Below, one piece after another: positions 1 through 7,718 of a stretch of DNA of 57,242 nucleotides. The stretch lies in the NCBI RefSeq assembly GCF_002902145.1, contig NZ_PPRF01000004.1, positions 1 to 57,242 on the forward strand. The letters are read 5' to 3'. Under the pieces are notes generated by a model. It saw nothing but the letters and a program-made list of their open reading frames with translations. It made no database searches and was not told where the DNA came from. The stretch's first letter is position 1. The number at the start of each line of letters is the position of its first letter. Origin of the DNA: Staphylococcus rostri (lineage in GTDB: Bacteria; Bacillota; Bacilli; Staphylococcales; Staphylococcaceae). Made by a program: the position numbers and the translations under genes.

Positions 1-7
1 GTGTCCC

Positions 8-102
8 AAAAGCAGGATTTTCGACAGAACTGCCACGATTTCGGCAAAATCAAAAAGCAATTTTGCTCATCGTTCGGTTCTGCTCAAATCCTAAACGCTT
101 TT
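8..102. repeat. Dispersed structured element, copy 1
   Basis: The stretch folds into one long interrupted hairpin. Paired arms from outside to inside are AAAAGC (8-13) with GCTTTT (97-102), AGGATTT (14-20) with AAATCCT (86-92), CAGAAC (25-30) with GTTCTG (77-82), CGAT (36-39) with ATCG (69-72), and GCAAAAT (44-50) with ATTTTGC (60-66), closed by an A-rich loop. A second copy lies at 14344-14440 with the same architecture, and the ~20 nt after the hairpin (AACCTCG...CTAAAT) are also shared. It has no coding potential. Its function is unknown; it could be a miniature mobile element, a structured RNA or a REP-like palindrome. Confidence 0.75.
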
Positions 103-184
103 GTCCTAACCTCGCGCTAAATACATCTAATCGTGTTACAATAGAAGTACACGAACAATAAAGTTATATGATACGGATACCACA

Positions 185-218
185 CGCCATCTGCTAGAAT
201 GAGAGTAGATGGCGTTTT
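185..218 (+). terminator. Rho-independent-type hairpin upstream of the DUF2200 gene
   Basis: CGCCATCT (185-192) pairs with AGATGGCG (207-214) and is followed by TTTT. No gene to its left is visible in the window, so it either ends a transcript that starts off-window or near position 130, or acts as a leader attenuator for the DUF2200 gene. Confidence 0.5.
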
Positions 219-250
219 CAATAAGAACGGACGATAATAGGAGGTTCTAT

Positions 251-604
251 ATGACACATAAAATTTATGAAATGCCAGTAGCAAATGTATATCCGAATTA
301 CGTGAACAAAGCTGAGAAAAAAGGGCGTACGAAAGAAGAAGTGGATACCATTATTCGTTGGTTGACGGGTTATACTGATAAAAAAATTGCGGAACATTTA
401 GAGGCAAAGACGTCATTCAGAACATTCTTTGAGCAAGCACCGGAACCGAATCCAAATCGTAAAAAAATTACGGGTGTGATTTGTCGGGTACGTGTAGAAG
501 ACATTGAAGAACCACTGATGCAAGAGATTCGTTATTTAGACAAGATGATTGATGAACTAGCGAGAGGTAAGGCGTTAGACAAGATATTCCGTAACCATAA
601 ATAA
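251..604 (+). CDS. DUF2200 family protein
   Basis: The gene encodes 117 residues. AGGAGG sits just upstream of the ATG at 251, which is preferred over an upstream in-frame start at 209 that has no ribosome binding site. The protein starts [15 protein letters not shown] and contains the conserved [13 protein letters not shown] and [15 protein letters not shown]-like stretch typical of DUF2200, and its length matches that family (~115-120 aa). It has no signal peptide or membrane segment, so it is cytosolic. It stands alone between two hairpins. The biochemical function of the family is unknown. Confidence 0.85.
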   Translation: MTHKIYEMPVANVYPNYVNKAEKKGRTKEEVDTIIRWLTGYTDKKIAEHLEAKTSFRTFFEQAPEPNPNRKKITGVICRVRVEDIEEPLMQEIRYLDKMIDELARGKALDKIFRNHK

Positions 605-608
605 CACG

Positions 609-643
609 AAGCCCTATTGGACGTACTATCCAATAGGGCTTTT
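609..643 (+). terminator. Terminator of the DUF2200 gene
   Basis: GCCCTATTGG (611-620) pairs with CCAATAGGGC (630-639), followed by TTTT, directly after the stop codon. Confidence 0.85.
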
Positions 644-650
644 ACTATGA

Positions 651-1130
651 TTAATTGGCATTATATATTTGATCGTTGTTTAATGCGTCTGTTTGTTGTC
701 CATTTTGGTTATCGACTGTATTGTACGATTGTTCCGCTTGGCTAGGTGCTTGTTGCGGGACATATGTTTGTGGATTCGTATATGCAGGTGCTTGCTGTAC
801 CGGTGGTGTATATGATGTGTCAGGCTGTTGAACATCTTCCACCGTCTCTGTTGATTCTGGAACTTCAGTTTGTTCTACGGGTACTTGTGCTTCTTGTGAC
901 ACGTTAGGATCGTACACAGGTGTTTCTTCAGTTTCCGTTTCTGCTTCCTTCGCTTTTTTAGGTTTTGTTTTTTCTTTCTTATCTTTGTCTTTCTTCGCTT
1001 CTTTAGGTTTTACCTGAGACGACTGTTCTTCTTTCGGCGCATGATAATCACTGCTCATGGCCTTAGCTCCGAAAAATACCATGCCGATTAAAATGAAGAC
1101 AATCACAAAGATGTTAATTAGTTTTTGCAT
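651..1130 (-). CDS. Membrane-anchored low-complexity protein, unknown function
   Basis: The gene encodes 159 residues from the ATG at 1130, which has GAGGTG at a proper distance; a start at 1163 lacks a binding site. Residues ~5-25 form one hydrophobic segment (INIFVIVFILIGMVFFG), which acts as a signal anchor. A Lys/Glu-rich stretch (~35-70) follows, then a Pro/Gln/Tyr-rich tail that would lie outside the membrane. No catalytic motif is seen. The charged then PQ-rich tail suggests a wall-spanning stalk, but this is inference. It is convergent with the DUF2200 gene and shares the spacer with it. I do not recognise the family. Confidence 0.7.
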   Translation of the reverse strand: MQKLINIFVIVFILIGMVFFGAKAMSSDYHAPKEEQSSQVKPKEAKKDKDKKEKTKPKKAKEAETETEETPVYDPNVSQEAQVPVEQTEVPESTETVEDVQQPDTSYTPPVQQAPAYTNPQTYVPQQAPSQAEQSYNTVDNQNGQQTDALNNDQIYNAN

Positions 1131-1227
1131 GTTGCGCACCTCTTCAAAGTGTTGTTTAAACATAGTATAGCGTTTTGTCAGTTAAATACAAGTAAAGCAT
1201 TGGGGGAACTCGTGCCACGTTTAAAAA

Positions 1228-1255
1228 TTGACAAGTATCATTGTGAGATTATGAT
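1228..1255 (+). promoter_or_regulatory. Promoter of the YozE-like gene
   Basis: TTGACA (1228-1233), a 16-bp spacer and TATGAT (1250-1255); an overlapping TATAAT lies at 1255-1260. The TTG start codon lies ~35 bp downstream. Confidence 0.6.
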
Positions 1256-1293
1256 ATAATATTGCATAGCTCGTAAATGAGGTGAAGTATAAC

Positions 1294-1512
1294 TTGAGCT
1301 TTTATGAATATATGCAAATTTACATTGGTGATGATACCCCATTAGGTGATTTGGCGAGACGCATTCATGTAGACTCAAAATTTCCTAAGGAGCTTCATAC
1401 GTCCGATGAGATATTAGCGTGGTTTCGTGAAGGCTCTCGTCTTGGTCAATTGAATTTAGCGGACATTAAACGAGCGATTGCGATTTATATGCAATTTGGT
1501 GACGCTAAGTGA
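1294..1512 (+). CDS. YozE/UPF0346-like SAM-fold small protein
   Basis: The gene encodes 72 residues. The likely start is TTG at 1294, because GAGGTGA (1279-1285) is spaced correctly from it; the GTG at 1282 lies inside that binding site. The protein begins SFYEYMQIYIGDDTPLGDLA and carries the conserved FPK motif and a helical C-terminus, as in the YozE SAM-like family. It is small, soluble and cytosolic. The family's role is undetermined. The QueH gene follows 114 bp downstream, and a weak GC hairpin between them (around 1560-1592) may attenuate read-through. Confidence 0.75.
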   Translation: MSFYEYMQIYIGDDTPLGDLARRIHVDSKFPKELHTSDEILAWFREGSRLGQLNLADIKRAIAIYMQFGDAK

Positions 1513-1626
1513 CGACCCAGCATAATCACAGATGTGAGCATGTGTCACCTGTACAAGGCGTCTCCTACTACTCAAGTTGGGAGGCGTCGTATTTATAATG
1601 ACTATTTTATTGCGGGTAGGGATACT

Positions 1627-2367
1627 ATGATTCAAGCAGATACTATATTGGAGAAAATGAAAAATCAGAAAATCAACTACGATAAAGTGTTGCGCAAAAT
1701 GATTGTCAATTGGACACGTAATGAAGAGCGCCCGAGCATTTTATTACATAGCTGTTGCGCACCTTGTAGTACGTATACATTAGAGTTTTTAACAGAGCAT
1801 GCCGATGTTGCGATTTATTTTGCCAACCCAAATATTCATCCGAAAAATGAGTATTTGCGTCGTGCACGCGTACAAGAGCAGTTTGTGAAAGATTTTAACG
1901 AACGGACAGGGGCTGACGTAAAATATATTGAAGCGCCATACAAGCCACATGAATTTATGAAAATGGCGAAAACACGTGGTTTGACCGATGCGCCAGAAGG
2001 TGGAGAACGTTGCTCGGCGTGTTTCGGTATGCGTTTAGAAATGGTGGCAGAAGCGGCTGTCGAATTAGGCTACGACTATTTCGGTAGTGCCATTACATTG
2101 TCGCCGAAAAAGAATGCACAATTAATTAACGAAATTGGCTTGGACGTCCAACAACTTTATGATGTGAACTACTTGCCGAGTGATTTCAAAAAGAACAAGG
2201 GCTATGAACGTTCCATCACGATGTGCAACGACTACAACATTTTCCGTCAATGTTACTGTGGTTGTGTGTTTGCGGCACAGCAACAAGGCATTGACTTTAA
2301 AGAAGTGAATCAGCAGGCGAAAGCATTTTTAGATGCACTTGCGGATAAAGAAACCGTAGAATCATAA
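1627..2367 (+). CDS. queH: Epoxyqueuosine reductase QueH
   Basis: The gene encodes 246 residues from the ATG at 1627 (GGGTAGGGAT upstream). It catalyses the last step of queuosine synthesis, reducing epoxyqueuosine in tRNA to queuosine, and is the non-homologous replacement for QueG (DUF208 family). Visible signatures are the CCAPCS motif near residue 45, CSACFGMR in the middle and CYCGC near the C-terminus; these cysteines are the expected ligands of the Fe-S cluster and second metal. Length and motif order fit the family. It is cytosolic. No other queuosine gene lies in the window. Confidence 0.92.
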   Translation: MIQADTILEKMKNQKINYDKVLRKMIVNWTRNEERPSILLHSCCAPCSTYTLEFLTEHADVAIYFANPNIHPKNEYLRRARVQEQFVKDFNERTGADVKYIEAPYKPHEFMKMAKTRGLTDAPEGGERCSACFGMRLEMVAEAAVELGYDYFGSAITLSPKKNAQLINEIGLDVQQLYDVNYLPSDFKKNKGYERSITMCNDYNIFRQCYCGCVFAAQQQGIDFKEVNQQAKAFLDALADKETVES

Positions 2368-2372
2368 CATAC

Positions 2373-2406
2373 AAAAAGCACCCCTACATTCTAGGCGGTG
2401 CTTTTC
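2373..2406. terminator. Bidirectional terminator between queH and the Rrf2 gene
   Basis: AAAAAGCACC and GGTGCTTTT form a hairpin with A and T tracts on both sides, between two convergent genes. Confidence 0.85.
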
Positions 2407-2411
2407 GCATT

Positions 2412-2858
2412 TTATTCCGTTAAAGTTCTAGCAGCTTCACGCGCTTGGACATCTTCAACAATCGTGGCAATTGTAATATTTGCGAATACTTGTTCTAAGG
2501 CGTTTTGTGCCATATTGAAGATAGGCTCAATGGTCGCTTGAATATTACGGCCGACATTACAGTTAGGATTAGGGTTATCGTGCATATTAAACAAGGTGTT
2601 ATCTTTCACAGCATTCACGGCTTTATATACGTCTAATAGTGTGATGTCTGTTAAATCTTTAGCAAGCTGCGCCCCAGCGACACCTGGACGGACATCAATC
2701 AATCCTGCTTTTTTTAGCATGCCCATAATCTTTCTTATCATTGCTGGGTTCGCATTAACACTGCCCGCGATATATTCCGACGATGCCACTTCATCTGTCG
2801 TCGCATCTATTAAAGTTAAGATATGAATGCCGATTGAAAATCTACTACTGATAGACAT
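2412..2858 (-). CDS. Rrf2-family transcriptional regulator (YwnA-like)
   Basis: The gene encodes 148 residues. An N-terminal winged helix (SSEYIAGSVNANPAMIRKIMGMLKKAGL, residues ~26-55, written here only as a span) matches the Rrf2 DNA-binding domain. There is a single Cys in NPNCNVGRNIQ (~residue 100), not the three-Cys cluster of Fe-S Rrf2 proteins, so redox sensing would be through one thiol, as in YwnA/HypR-like members. It is divergent from an NAD(P)-binding oxidoreductase, and two matching 19-bp palindromes lie between them. It most likely represses that gene and itself. GGAGG precedes the ATG. Confidence 0.88.
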   Translation of the reverse strand: MSISSRFSIGIHILTLIDATTDEVASSEYIAGSVNANPAMIRKIMGMLKKAGLIDVRPGVAGAQLAKDLTDITLLDVYKAVNAVKDNTLFNMHDNPNPNCNVGRNIQATIEPIFNMAQNALEQVFANITIATIVEDVQAREAARTLTE

Positions 2859-2883
2859 GGCGAACCTCCTTTCATTTCAAGCA

Positions 2884-2902
2884 TGTAATCTCATTAGTTA
2901 CA
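2884..2902. promoter_or_regulatory. Operator palindrome for the Rrf2 regulator, site 1
   Basis: TGTAATCTCATTAGTTACA is a 19-bp inverted repeat (TGTAA-N9-TTACA) upstream of the regulator's own start, and matches site 2 at 2962-2980. Confidence 0.65.
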
Positions 2903-2944
2903 AGTATAACGTATAAATGTTTAGGAACAAAGCAGTTTTATTTG

Positions 2945-2973
2945 TTGACAACGCACTTACCTGTAACTATAAT
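2945..2973 (+). promoter_or_regulatory. Promoter of the NAD(P)H oxidoreductase gene
   Basis: A perfect TTGACA (2945-2950), 17-bp spacer and perfect TATAAT (2968-2973). The -10 box lies inside operator site 2, so binding there would block transcription. Confidence 0.85.
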
Positions 2974-2980
2974 GATTACA
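2962..2980. promoter_or_regulatory. Operator palindrome for the Rrf2 regulator, site 2
   Basis: TGTAACTATAATGATTACA is a 19-bp TGTAA-N9-TTACA inverted repeat that contains the TATAAT of the downstream promoter. A shorter palindrome TTACAGGTAA follows at 2995-3004. Confidence 0.7.
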
Positions 2981-3023
2981 AGTAAACGAAATGATTACAG
3001 GTAACTGTCAGGAGGAATATACA

Positions 3024-3662
3024 ATGAAATTAGGTATTATCGGTGCAAGTGGTAAGTTAGGTCAATTAATTACAAAAGAAGCGGTAGCAAAAGGACATGA
3101 TGTGACAGCAATCGTACGTAATAAAGCAAAAGTGACTGACAAAAATGTCGCTGTGTTAGAGAAAGATATTTTCGATTTAACACAAGCAGATGTTAAAGAC
3201 TTTGATGTGATCATTAATGCGTTTGGTGCAACGCTTGGTGAAGAACAAATACATGTGGATGCAGGTATCGCATTGAATGAAGCGGTTAAAGGGACAGATG
3301 TTAGAATTATTATTGTCGGTGGTGCAGGTAGTTTATACGTGGATGAAGATAAAACAACACAACTTATGGACACACCAGAATTCCCTGAAATCTTCTTACC
3401 AACAGCTAAAGGTTCAGCACGTGTTTTAGAAGTTATGTATGATACAAAAGATGTGACATGGACATTTATGAGTCCGGCTGCCGATTTTGACTATGAAGGT
3501 AAGCGTACAGGCGCATACCAATTAGGTAAAGACCATGTCATTGTGAACGCAAAAGGGGACAGCTACATCAGCTATGCAGACTACGCGATCGCGATTGTTG
3601 ATGAAGCAGAACAAGGTCAATTTGTGAATACACGCTTTACAGTTGTGGGCGAAGCTGAATAA
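3024..3662 (+). CDS. NAD(P)H-binding oxidoreductase (NmrA/YwnB-like)
   Basis: The gene encodes 212 residues. AGGAGGA precedes the ATG at 3024, which is chosen over an in-frame ATG at 2991 that lies before it. The N-terminus has the Rossmann motif GIIGASGKLG (residues ~4-13), and the middle reads IIIVGGAGSLYVD, as in atypical short-chain dehydrogenases of the NAD(P)H-binding/NmrA group. It is cytosolic, with substrate unknown. The divergent Rrf2 regulator plus operators over its promoter suggest induction by an oxidative or electrophile signal (inference). The terminator is close behind, so it is monocistronic. Confidence 0.85.
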   Translation: MKLGIIGASGKLGQLITKEAVAKGHDVTAIVRNKAKVTDKNVAVLEKDIFDLTQADVKDFDVIINAFGATLGEEQIHVDAGIALNEAVKGTDVRIIIVGGAGSLYVDEDKTTQLMDTPEFPEIFLPTAKGSARVLEVMYDTKDVTWTFMSPAADFDYEGKRTGAYQLGKDHVIVNAKGDSYISYADYAIAIVDEAEQGQFVNTRFTVVGEAE

Positions 3663-3693
3663 TTATATTAGAAGAAACGAAATATATCATATC

Positions 3694-3732
3694 TAAGCTA
3701 CTTATTTTTAAATTAAAGATAAGTAGCTTTTT
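3694..3732 (+). terminator. Terminator of the oxidoreductase gene
   Basis: AAGCTACTTAT pairs with ATAAGTAGCTT and is followed by a T run. Confidence 0.85.
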
Positions 3733-3806
3733 ATTATGTTTATACTGCTAAAAAAATTTTTTATTAGAGAGATTAATGGTAAAATAGAAGGATACAAGAG
3801 TGAAAA

Positions 3807-3980
3807 ATGACGTCATATAAGGTGGATTTAATAAGCAAAATATGTTTGCTTTCGAAAGATTCTTGCAGGGCTGGAACATTAATAAAAACATTTAATTTAA
3901 GTTTGAGATTTCATGTAGAAGGGGTAGAAGTTGATTGGTATGAAAATATGCTTTTACAAGCTTTTTTCAAACTTACTTAA
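3807..3980 (+). CDS. Possible 57-codon small ORF, doubtful
   Basis: An open frame of 57 codons (MTSYKVDLISK...) lies in an otherwise empty region. A weak promoter-like TAAAAT lies ~30 bp upstream, but the binding site is poor (AAGAGTGA). It resembles nothing I recognise and could be a decayed fragment. It is listed only because it occupies a gene-sized gap. Confidence 0.2.
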   Translation: MTSYKVDLISKICLLSKDSCRAGTLIKTFNLSLRFHVEGVEVDWYENMLLQAFFKLT

Positions 3981-3987
3981 CCTTTTC

Positions 3988-4029
3988 GAGAGTAGGACAA
4001 TGGAATCTTTTGACGCCTATCCCACGCCC
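3988..4029. repeat. GGGACA-type intergenic hairpin repeat, diverged copy
   Basis: GAGAGTAGGACA...TGGAATC and TATCCCACGCCC follow the layout of the copies at 21441 and 25169, with several mismatches. Confidence 0.5.
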
Positions 4030-4133
4030 AATGGAACTTATTGTATCGCCTTTTGCTGAGTGATATCATATTACAGACGTTATATGAGAATGTTGTTCGT
4101 CATTTCAAAATATATTTAAAGGACTGGAATAAC

Positions 4134-5057
4134 ATGAAAATATTAATAACTGGTGGAGCCGGCTTTATTGGCTCACACATTGCGAACTATTATTATGAAA
4201 AGTCACACGAAGTATTTGTATTAGATAATTTAGCAAGTGGCTATAGAGAAAATATTCCGTTTATAGATGAAGCACATTTTTTAGAAATAGATGTTCGTGA
4301 AGCTAATAAAGTAACAGACATTGTCAAAACCCATCAATTTGACATTGTGGTTCACCTTGCGGCAGTGGTTAGCGTTGTTGATACGGTAAACCAACCTTTG
4401 ATGTCGAATGAAGTGAATATTAATGCGACGGTCAATCTTTTAGAAGCCAACCGTGAATATAATAGCCAACTTAAAAAGTTTATCTTCGCTTCTTCTGCGG
4501 CAGTATATGGTAATAATCCAGAGTTGCCAAAAACAACGCAGAGCATCGTACAACCAGAGTCGCCGTATGCGATTCAAAAGTACGCGGGAGAACAATATAC
4601 GAAGATGTACCATCATCTGTATGATTTACCGACGACAGCGTTGCGCTTTTTTAATGTTTATGGTCCGAAACAAGATCCGAACTCGCAATATTCAGGTGTG
4701 ATTTCGATTATGAAGCGTAAGTTTGAAAATGATGAAACCTTTACGTTTTTCGGAGATGGCGAACAAACGAGAGACTTTGTCTACGTTAAAGACTTAGTGG
4801 ATGCGATTGTGCATGTGATTGAAAACGATCGTACGAATGGCGAAGTGCTTAATGTTGGAACGGGTAAACAAACGTCGTTAAAAGATATTTTCCATGCGTT
4901 TGAAGCAAGCTATAATAAGACGATTGACTATCAATTTGATGAAGCGAGAAAAGGTGATGTGAAGCATTCTGTTGCGGATATTACACCACTTACAGAAATG
5001 GGTTACACACCGAAATATACGATTAATAGCGGTTTAGAAGAATATTTAAATAGTTAA
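4134..5057 (+). CDS. NAD-dependent sugar-nucleotide epimerase (UDP-glucose/GlcNAc 4-epimerase type)
   Basis: The gene encodes 307 residues from the ATG at 4134 (AAAGGAC upstream). It is an extended SDR: GGAGFIGSHI (residues ~8-17) binds NAD, the catalytic Tyr-x3-Lys is SPYAIQKYAGEQ (~residue 148), and there is a preceding Ser in ASSAAVYG. RFFNVYGPKQDP is typical of UDP-hexose 4-epimerases. The exact sugar is unclear. The transferase gene follows after 28 bp, so the two are probably cotranscribed and the epimerase would supply its sugar donor. galU-pgcA, which make UDP-glucose, lie convergently just beyond. Confidence 0.85.
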   Translation: MKILITGGAGFIGSHIANYYYEKSHEVFVLDNLASGYRENIPFIDEAHFLEIDVREANKVTDIVKTHQFDIVVHLAAVVSVVDTVNQPLMSNEVNINATVNLLEANREYNSQLKKFIFASSAAVYGNNPELPKTTQSIVQPESPYAIQKYAGEQYTKMYHHLYDLPTTALRFFNVYGPKQDPNSQYSGVISIMKRKFENDETFTFFGDGEQTRDFVYVKDLVDAIVHVIENDRTNGEVLNVGTGKQTSLKDIFHAFEASYNKTIDYQFDEARKGDVKHSVADITPLTEMGYTPKYTINSGLEEYLNS

Positions 5058-5085
5058 AGATTATGTGAGAATGAGGTGCGCTACT

Positions 5086-7587
5086 TTGAATAAAGTGACG
5101 AAAGTTTTATTGAATCAGATTAAAAGAAAATATAAGTTTGCTTCTGAACCACTTAGAGCGAGATTGCGAAGTGAACATGTCAATAAAGTAACGAAGTATG
5201 CGGAGTACTATAAAAAGAACAAGGTTGTGCCGACACATATCGTCTATCAGTCACGAGACGGCCAAAGTATGACGGATAGTCCGTACGCAGTGTTTCTACA
5301 GCTTTTAAAGAATGAACAATATAACGGTTTTACGCATTTCTGGGTAGTGGATACGGAACAAAAAAAGGATACGTTTGAAAGGAAATATCATCATTACGAT
5401 AATGTACAATTTGTTGTCAAAGAAAGTGACGAATATTTACACGTTTTAACGACAGCGAAATATTTGATAAATAACGCAACATTCCCGGGATATTTCGCGA
5501 AAAAAGAAGAACAAGTCTATGTAAACACATGGCACGGAACACCGATTAAAGCAATGGGACTTGATATTGAGGATAACTTGCTAGGTTCACAAAACGTAAT
5601 TAGAAACTTTTTGAGTTCGGATATATTAGTGAGCCCGAATGCACACACAACATCAATCTTTAATCGTGCATTTTCATTAGAAGGGCTTTATAATGGTCGC
5701 CTTATGGAAATGGGCTATCCACGTATTGACTTAACTTTGAATAGTCAACGTGAGAATGTCGTTCGTGATTTGAGCTCGGAAGGTATTCGCGTTGATGAAC
5801 GAAAAGTGTTGTTATTTGCGCCAACTTGGAGAGGTGAAGACGTCAATAATCCGGAAGATAGTATTGAAAACATTTACCAAATGGTGATGGGATTGAAAGA
5901 TAATACATCTTACCAAGTGCTCGTGAAGGTGCATCCATTTGCTTATGAGATGGCTTTACAACACAAAGGCATTTTACCTTATTTAGTGCCGGATACTTTT
6001 GATACGAATGAATTATTAAGTGTTGTTGACTTATTGGTAACAGATTATTCAAGTATTTTCTTTGATTATTTAGTGACGGATAATCCGATTATTTTTTATG
6101 CACCTGATTATGAAGATTATAAGCGTAATCGTGGTCTATACATTGATGTGGATGCATTACCAGGGCCATCAGTTGATAATTTGCAAGATTTAATTGTCCA
6201 AGTCCACAAAGCGGAAAATAACACGTTGAACTATCAAGATAATTATGCGAACTTTAAAAAGCTGTATGTCTCATATGACGATGGGCATGTGACAGAAAAG
6301 CTTATTGAAGCGATGTTTAGTAATCAGAAAGTTGAAGCGCAAAGTACGAAAGAACATATTTTAATGTATCCGGGTGGTATGAAGAATAATGGTATCACGA
6401 CATCGGCAATTAATTTGCTGGAGAACTTGGATTACGATAAATATGATGTGACGATTTTCTTGAATCAAACGACGAATGATGAAATATTAAATAACTTAGC
6501 GAATGTGAATGATAACGTACGTATTATTTTGAGAAAAGGGCCGTTATTGGCGACGACGAAGGAGACTTATCAAAACACGTTTGTTAAAAATCGAGGTATT
6601 CAATCTCAATTAGAAAAGACATTATATCCAACGGCGGTATATGAACGAGAATTTAGAAAAATCTTTGGTAACGCGACGTTTGATTATGTAATTGACTTTA
6701 GTGGTTACTCAATGTTCTGGTCAAAAATCCTACTAGGTACAAAGTCTAAGAAGAAGTTGATTTTCTTACACAGTGATATTCAAAGCGATATGAATCGAAC
6801 AGTCAATGGTAAGAGACCGCATTATGTGAACTTGAAAGGTGTCATTTCGATGTATCCGCAATTTGATTACCTTGTCAGTGTCTCTGAGGAAACATCTAAG
6901 TTGAATATGCATAATTTGAGTCAGCCGAATATCAGTCGAAAATTCACGTCAGCAATGAATACTATCAATATTACACGCATTGAAAAACTTAAAAATGATG
7001 AAAATGGCTTCTTTATTAATCACGATAAAAAAGTACTTGCGATTCTGCAAAATAATCAAATTAAAGGTATTGAATTCAACGACGATGACTTCAAAGTAAT
7101 GGCGATGGGGCGCTTATCTCCTGAAAAAGGCTTTGATATTCTTATTAAAGGATTTAAGGATGTTGCGCGACAAAATCCGAATGCGAAGTTGTATATCTTA
7201 GGAGAAGGGCCGTTGAGAAAAGAATTGCAAAACTTGATTCGTTCATTGAAACTGGATAATCATGTGTATCTTGTCGGACAAAAAAGCAATCCTTTCAACA
7301 TTATGAAGCAATGTGATTTATTCGTGCTTTCTTCACATTATGAAGGCCAATCAATGGTGTTATTAGAAGCGATGACCATTGGGACAAAAGTACTGGCATC
7401 GGATATTCCGGCAAACCGTTATGTATTAGACTCAGGGAAATACGGTATGTTAGTAGAGAATACACCTGAAAATGTAGGACGCGGTATTCTTGAATTTATG
7501 AATAATGAAGTACCAACATATGAAAAATTTGATGTGCAGGCACATAATGCACAAGCGTTAGCACAATTTTATAAATTATTACGCTAA
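5086..7587 (+). CDS. Two-domain transferase: CDP-glycerol glycerophosphotransferase-like plus GT4 glycosyltransferase
   Basis: The gene encodes 833 residues. The likely start is TTG at 5086, since GAGGTG (5073-5078) is seven bases upstream. Residues ~60-400 match TagF/TagB-type polyol-phosphate transferases: NTWHGTPIKAMG, MGYPRID, LLFAPTWRG, KVHPF and VTDYSSIFFDY. Residues ~430-830 match GT-B family 4: SPEKGFDILIKGF, ILGEGPLRKEL and SSHYEGQSMVLLEAM, including the Glu-x7-Glu region. There is no signal peptide; it should work at the inner membrane face. The fusion suggests synthesis of a glycosylated teichoic-acid-like polymer, with the epimerase upstream. The polymer itself is inferred. Confidence 0.85.
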   Translation: MNKVTKVLLNQIKRKYKFASEPLRARLRSEHVNKVTKYAEYYKKNKVVPTHIVYQSRDGQSMTDSPYAVFLQLLKNEQYNGFTHFWVVDTEQKKDTFERKYHHYDNVQFVVKESDEYLHVLTTAKYLINNATFPGYFAKKEEQVYVNTWHGTPIKAMGLDIEDNLLGSQNVIRNFLSSDILVSPNAHTTSIFNRAFSLEGLYNGRLMEMGYPRIDLTLNSQRENVVRDLSSEGIRVDERKVLLFAPTWRGEDVNNPEDSIENIYQMVMGLKDNTSYQVLVKVHPFAYEMALQHKGILPYLVPDTFDTNELLSVVDLLVTDYSSIFFDYLVTDNPIIFYAPDYEDYKRNRGLYIDVDALPGPSVDNLQDLIVQVHKAENNTLNYQDNYANFKKLYVSYDDGHVTEKLIEAMFSNQKVEAQSTKEHILMYPGGMKNNGITTSAINLLENLDYDKYDVTIFLNQTTNDEILNNLANVNDNVRIILRKGPLLATTKETYQNTFVKNRGIQSQLEKTLYPTAVYEREFRKIFGNATFDYVIDFSGYSMFWSKILLGTKSKKKLIFLHSDIQSDMNRTVNGKRPHYVNLKGVISMYPQFDYLVSVSEETSKLNMHNLSQPNISRKFTSAMNTINITRIEKLKNDENGFFINHDKKVLAILQNNQIKGIEFNDDDFKVMAMGRLSPEKGFDILIKGFKDVARQNPNAKLYILGEGPLRKELQNLIRSLKLDNHVYLVGQKSNPFNIMKQCDLFVLSSHYEGQSMVLLEAMTIGTKVLASDIPANRYVLDSGKYGMLVENTPENVGRGILEFMNNEVPTYEKFDVQAHNAQALAQFYKLLR

Positions 7588-7620
7588 GATGTGATGATGT
7601 GAGAGATTGATGTAGGCATA

Positions 7621-7656
7621 GGGGAGAGCGACAGGAATCTCAGTTTTCTCACCCCG
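7621..7656. repeat. GGGACA-type intergenic repeat, short copy
   Basis: GGGGAGAGCGACAGGAATCTCAG followed by CTCACCCCGG matches the arms of the hairpin family; the central loop is shortened. The 20-base limit applies: the copy is best read at the given positions. Confidence 0.55.
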
Positions 7657-7673
7657 GCAAGTTAGTTACAGTC

Positions 7674-7718
7674 AAAAAATAACGACCGCAACGTGTGATG
7701 TTGTGGCCGTTATTTTTT
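7674..7718. terminator. Bidirectional terminator between the transferase gene and pgcA
   Basis: AATAACGACCGCAAC pairs with GTTGTGGCCGTTATT, flanked by A6 and T6. The right arm overlaps the pgcA stop codon. Confidence 0.9.

Larger units (their letters stand above)
3733..4133. other. Intergenic region of ~400 bp
   Basis: It holds the doubtful small ORF at 3807-3980 and a diverged copy of the GGGACA-type hairpin repeat at 3988-4029 (AGTAGGACA...CTATCCCACGCCC). Nothing else is recognisable. Confidence 0.5.

Noticed and set aside
1560-1592. GC hairpin between the YozE-like gene and queH as a full terminator
   Set aside because: The stem needs wobble pairs and the T run is weak; at most an attenuator.
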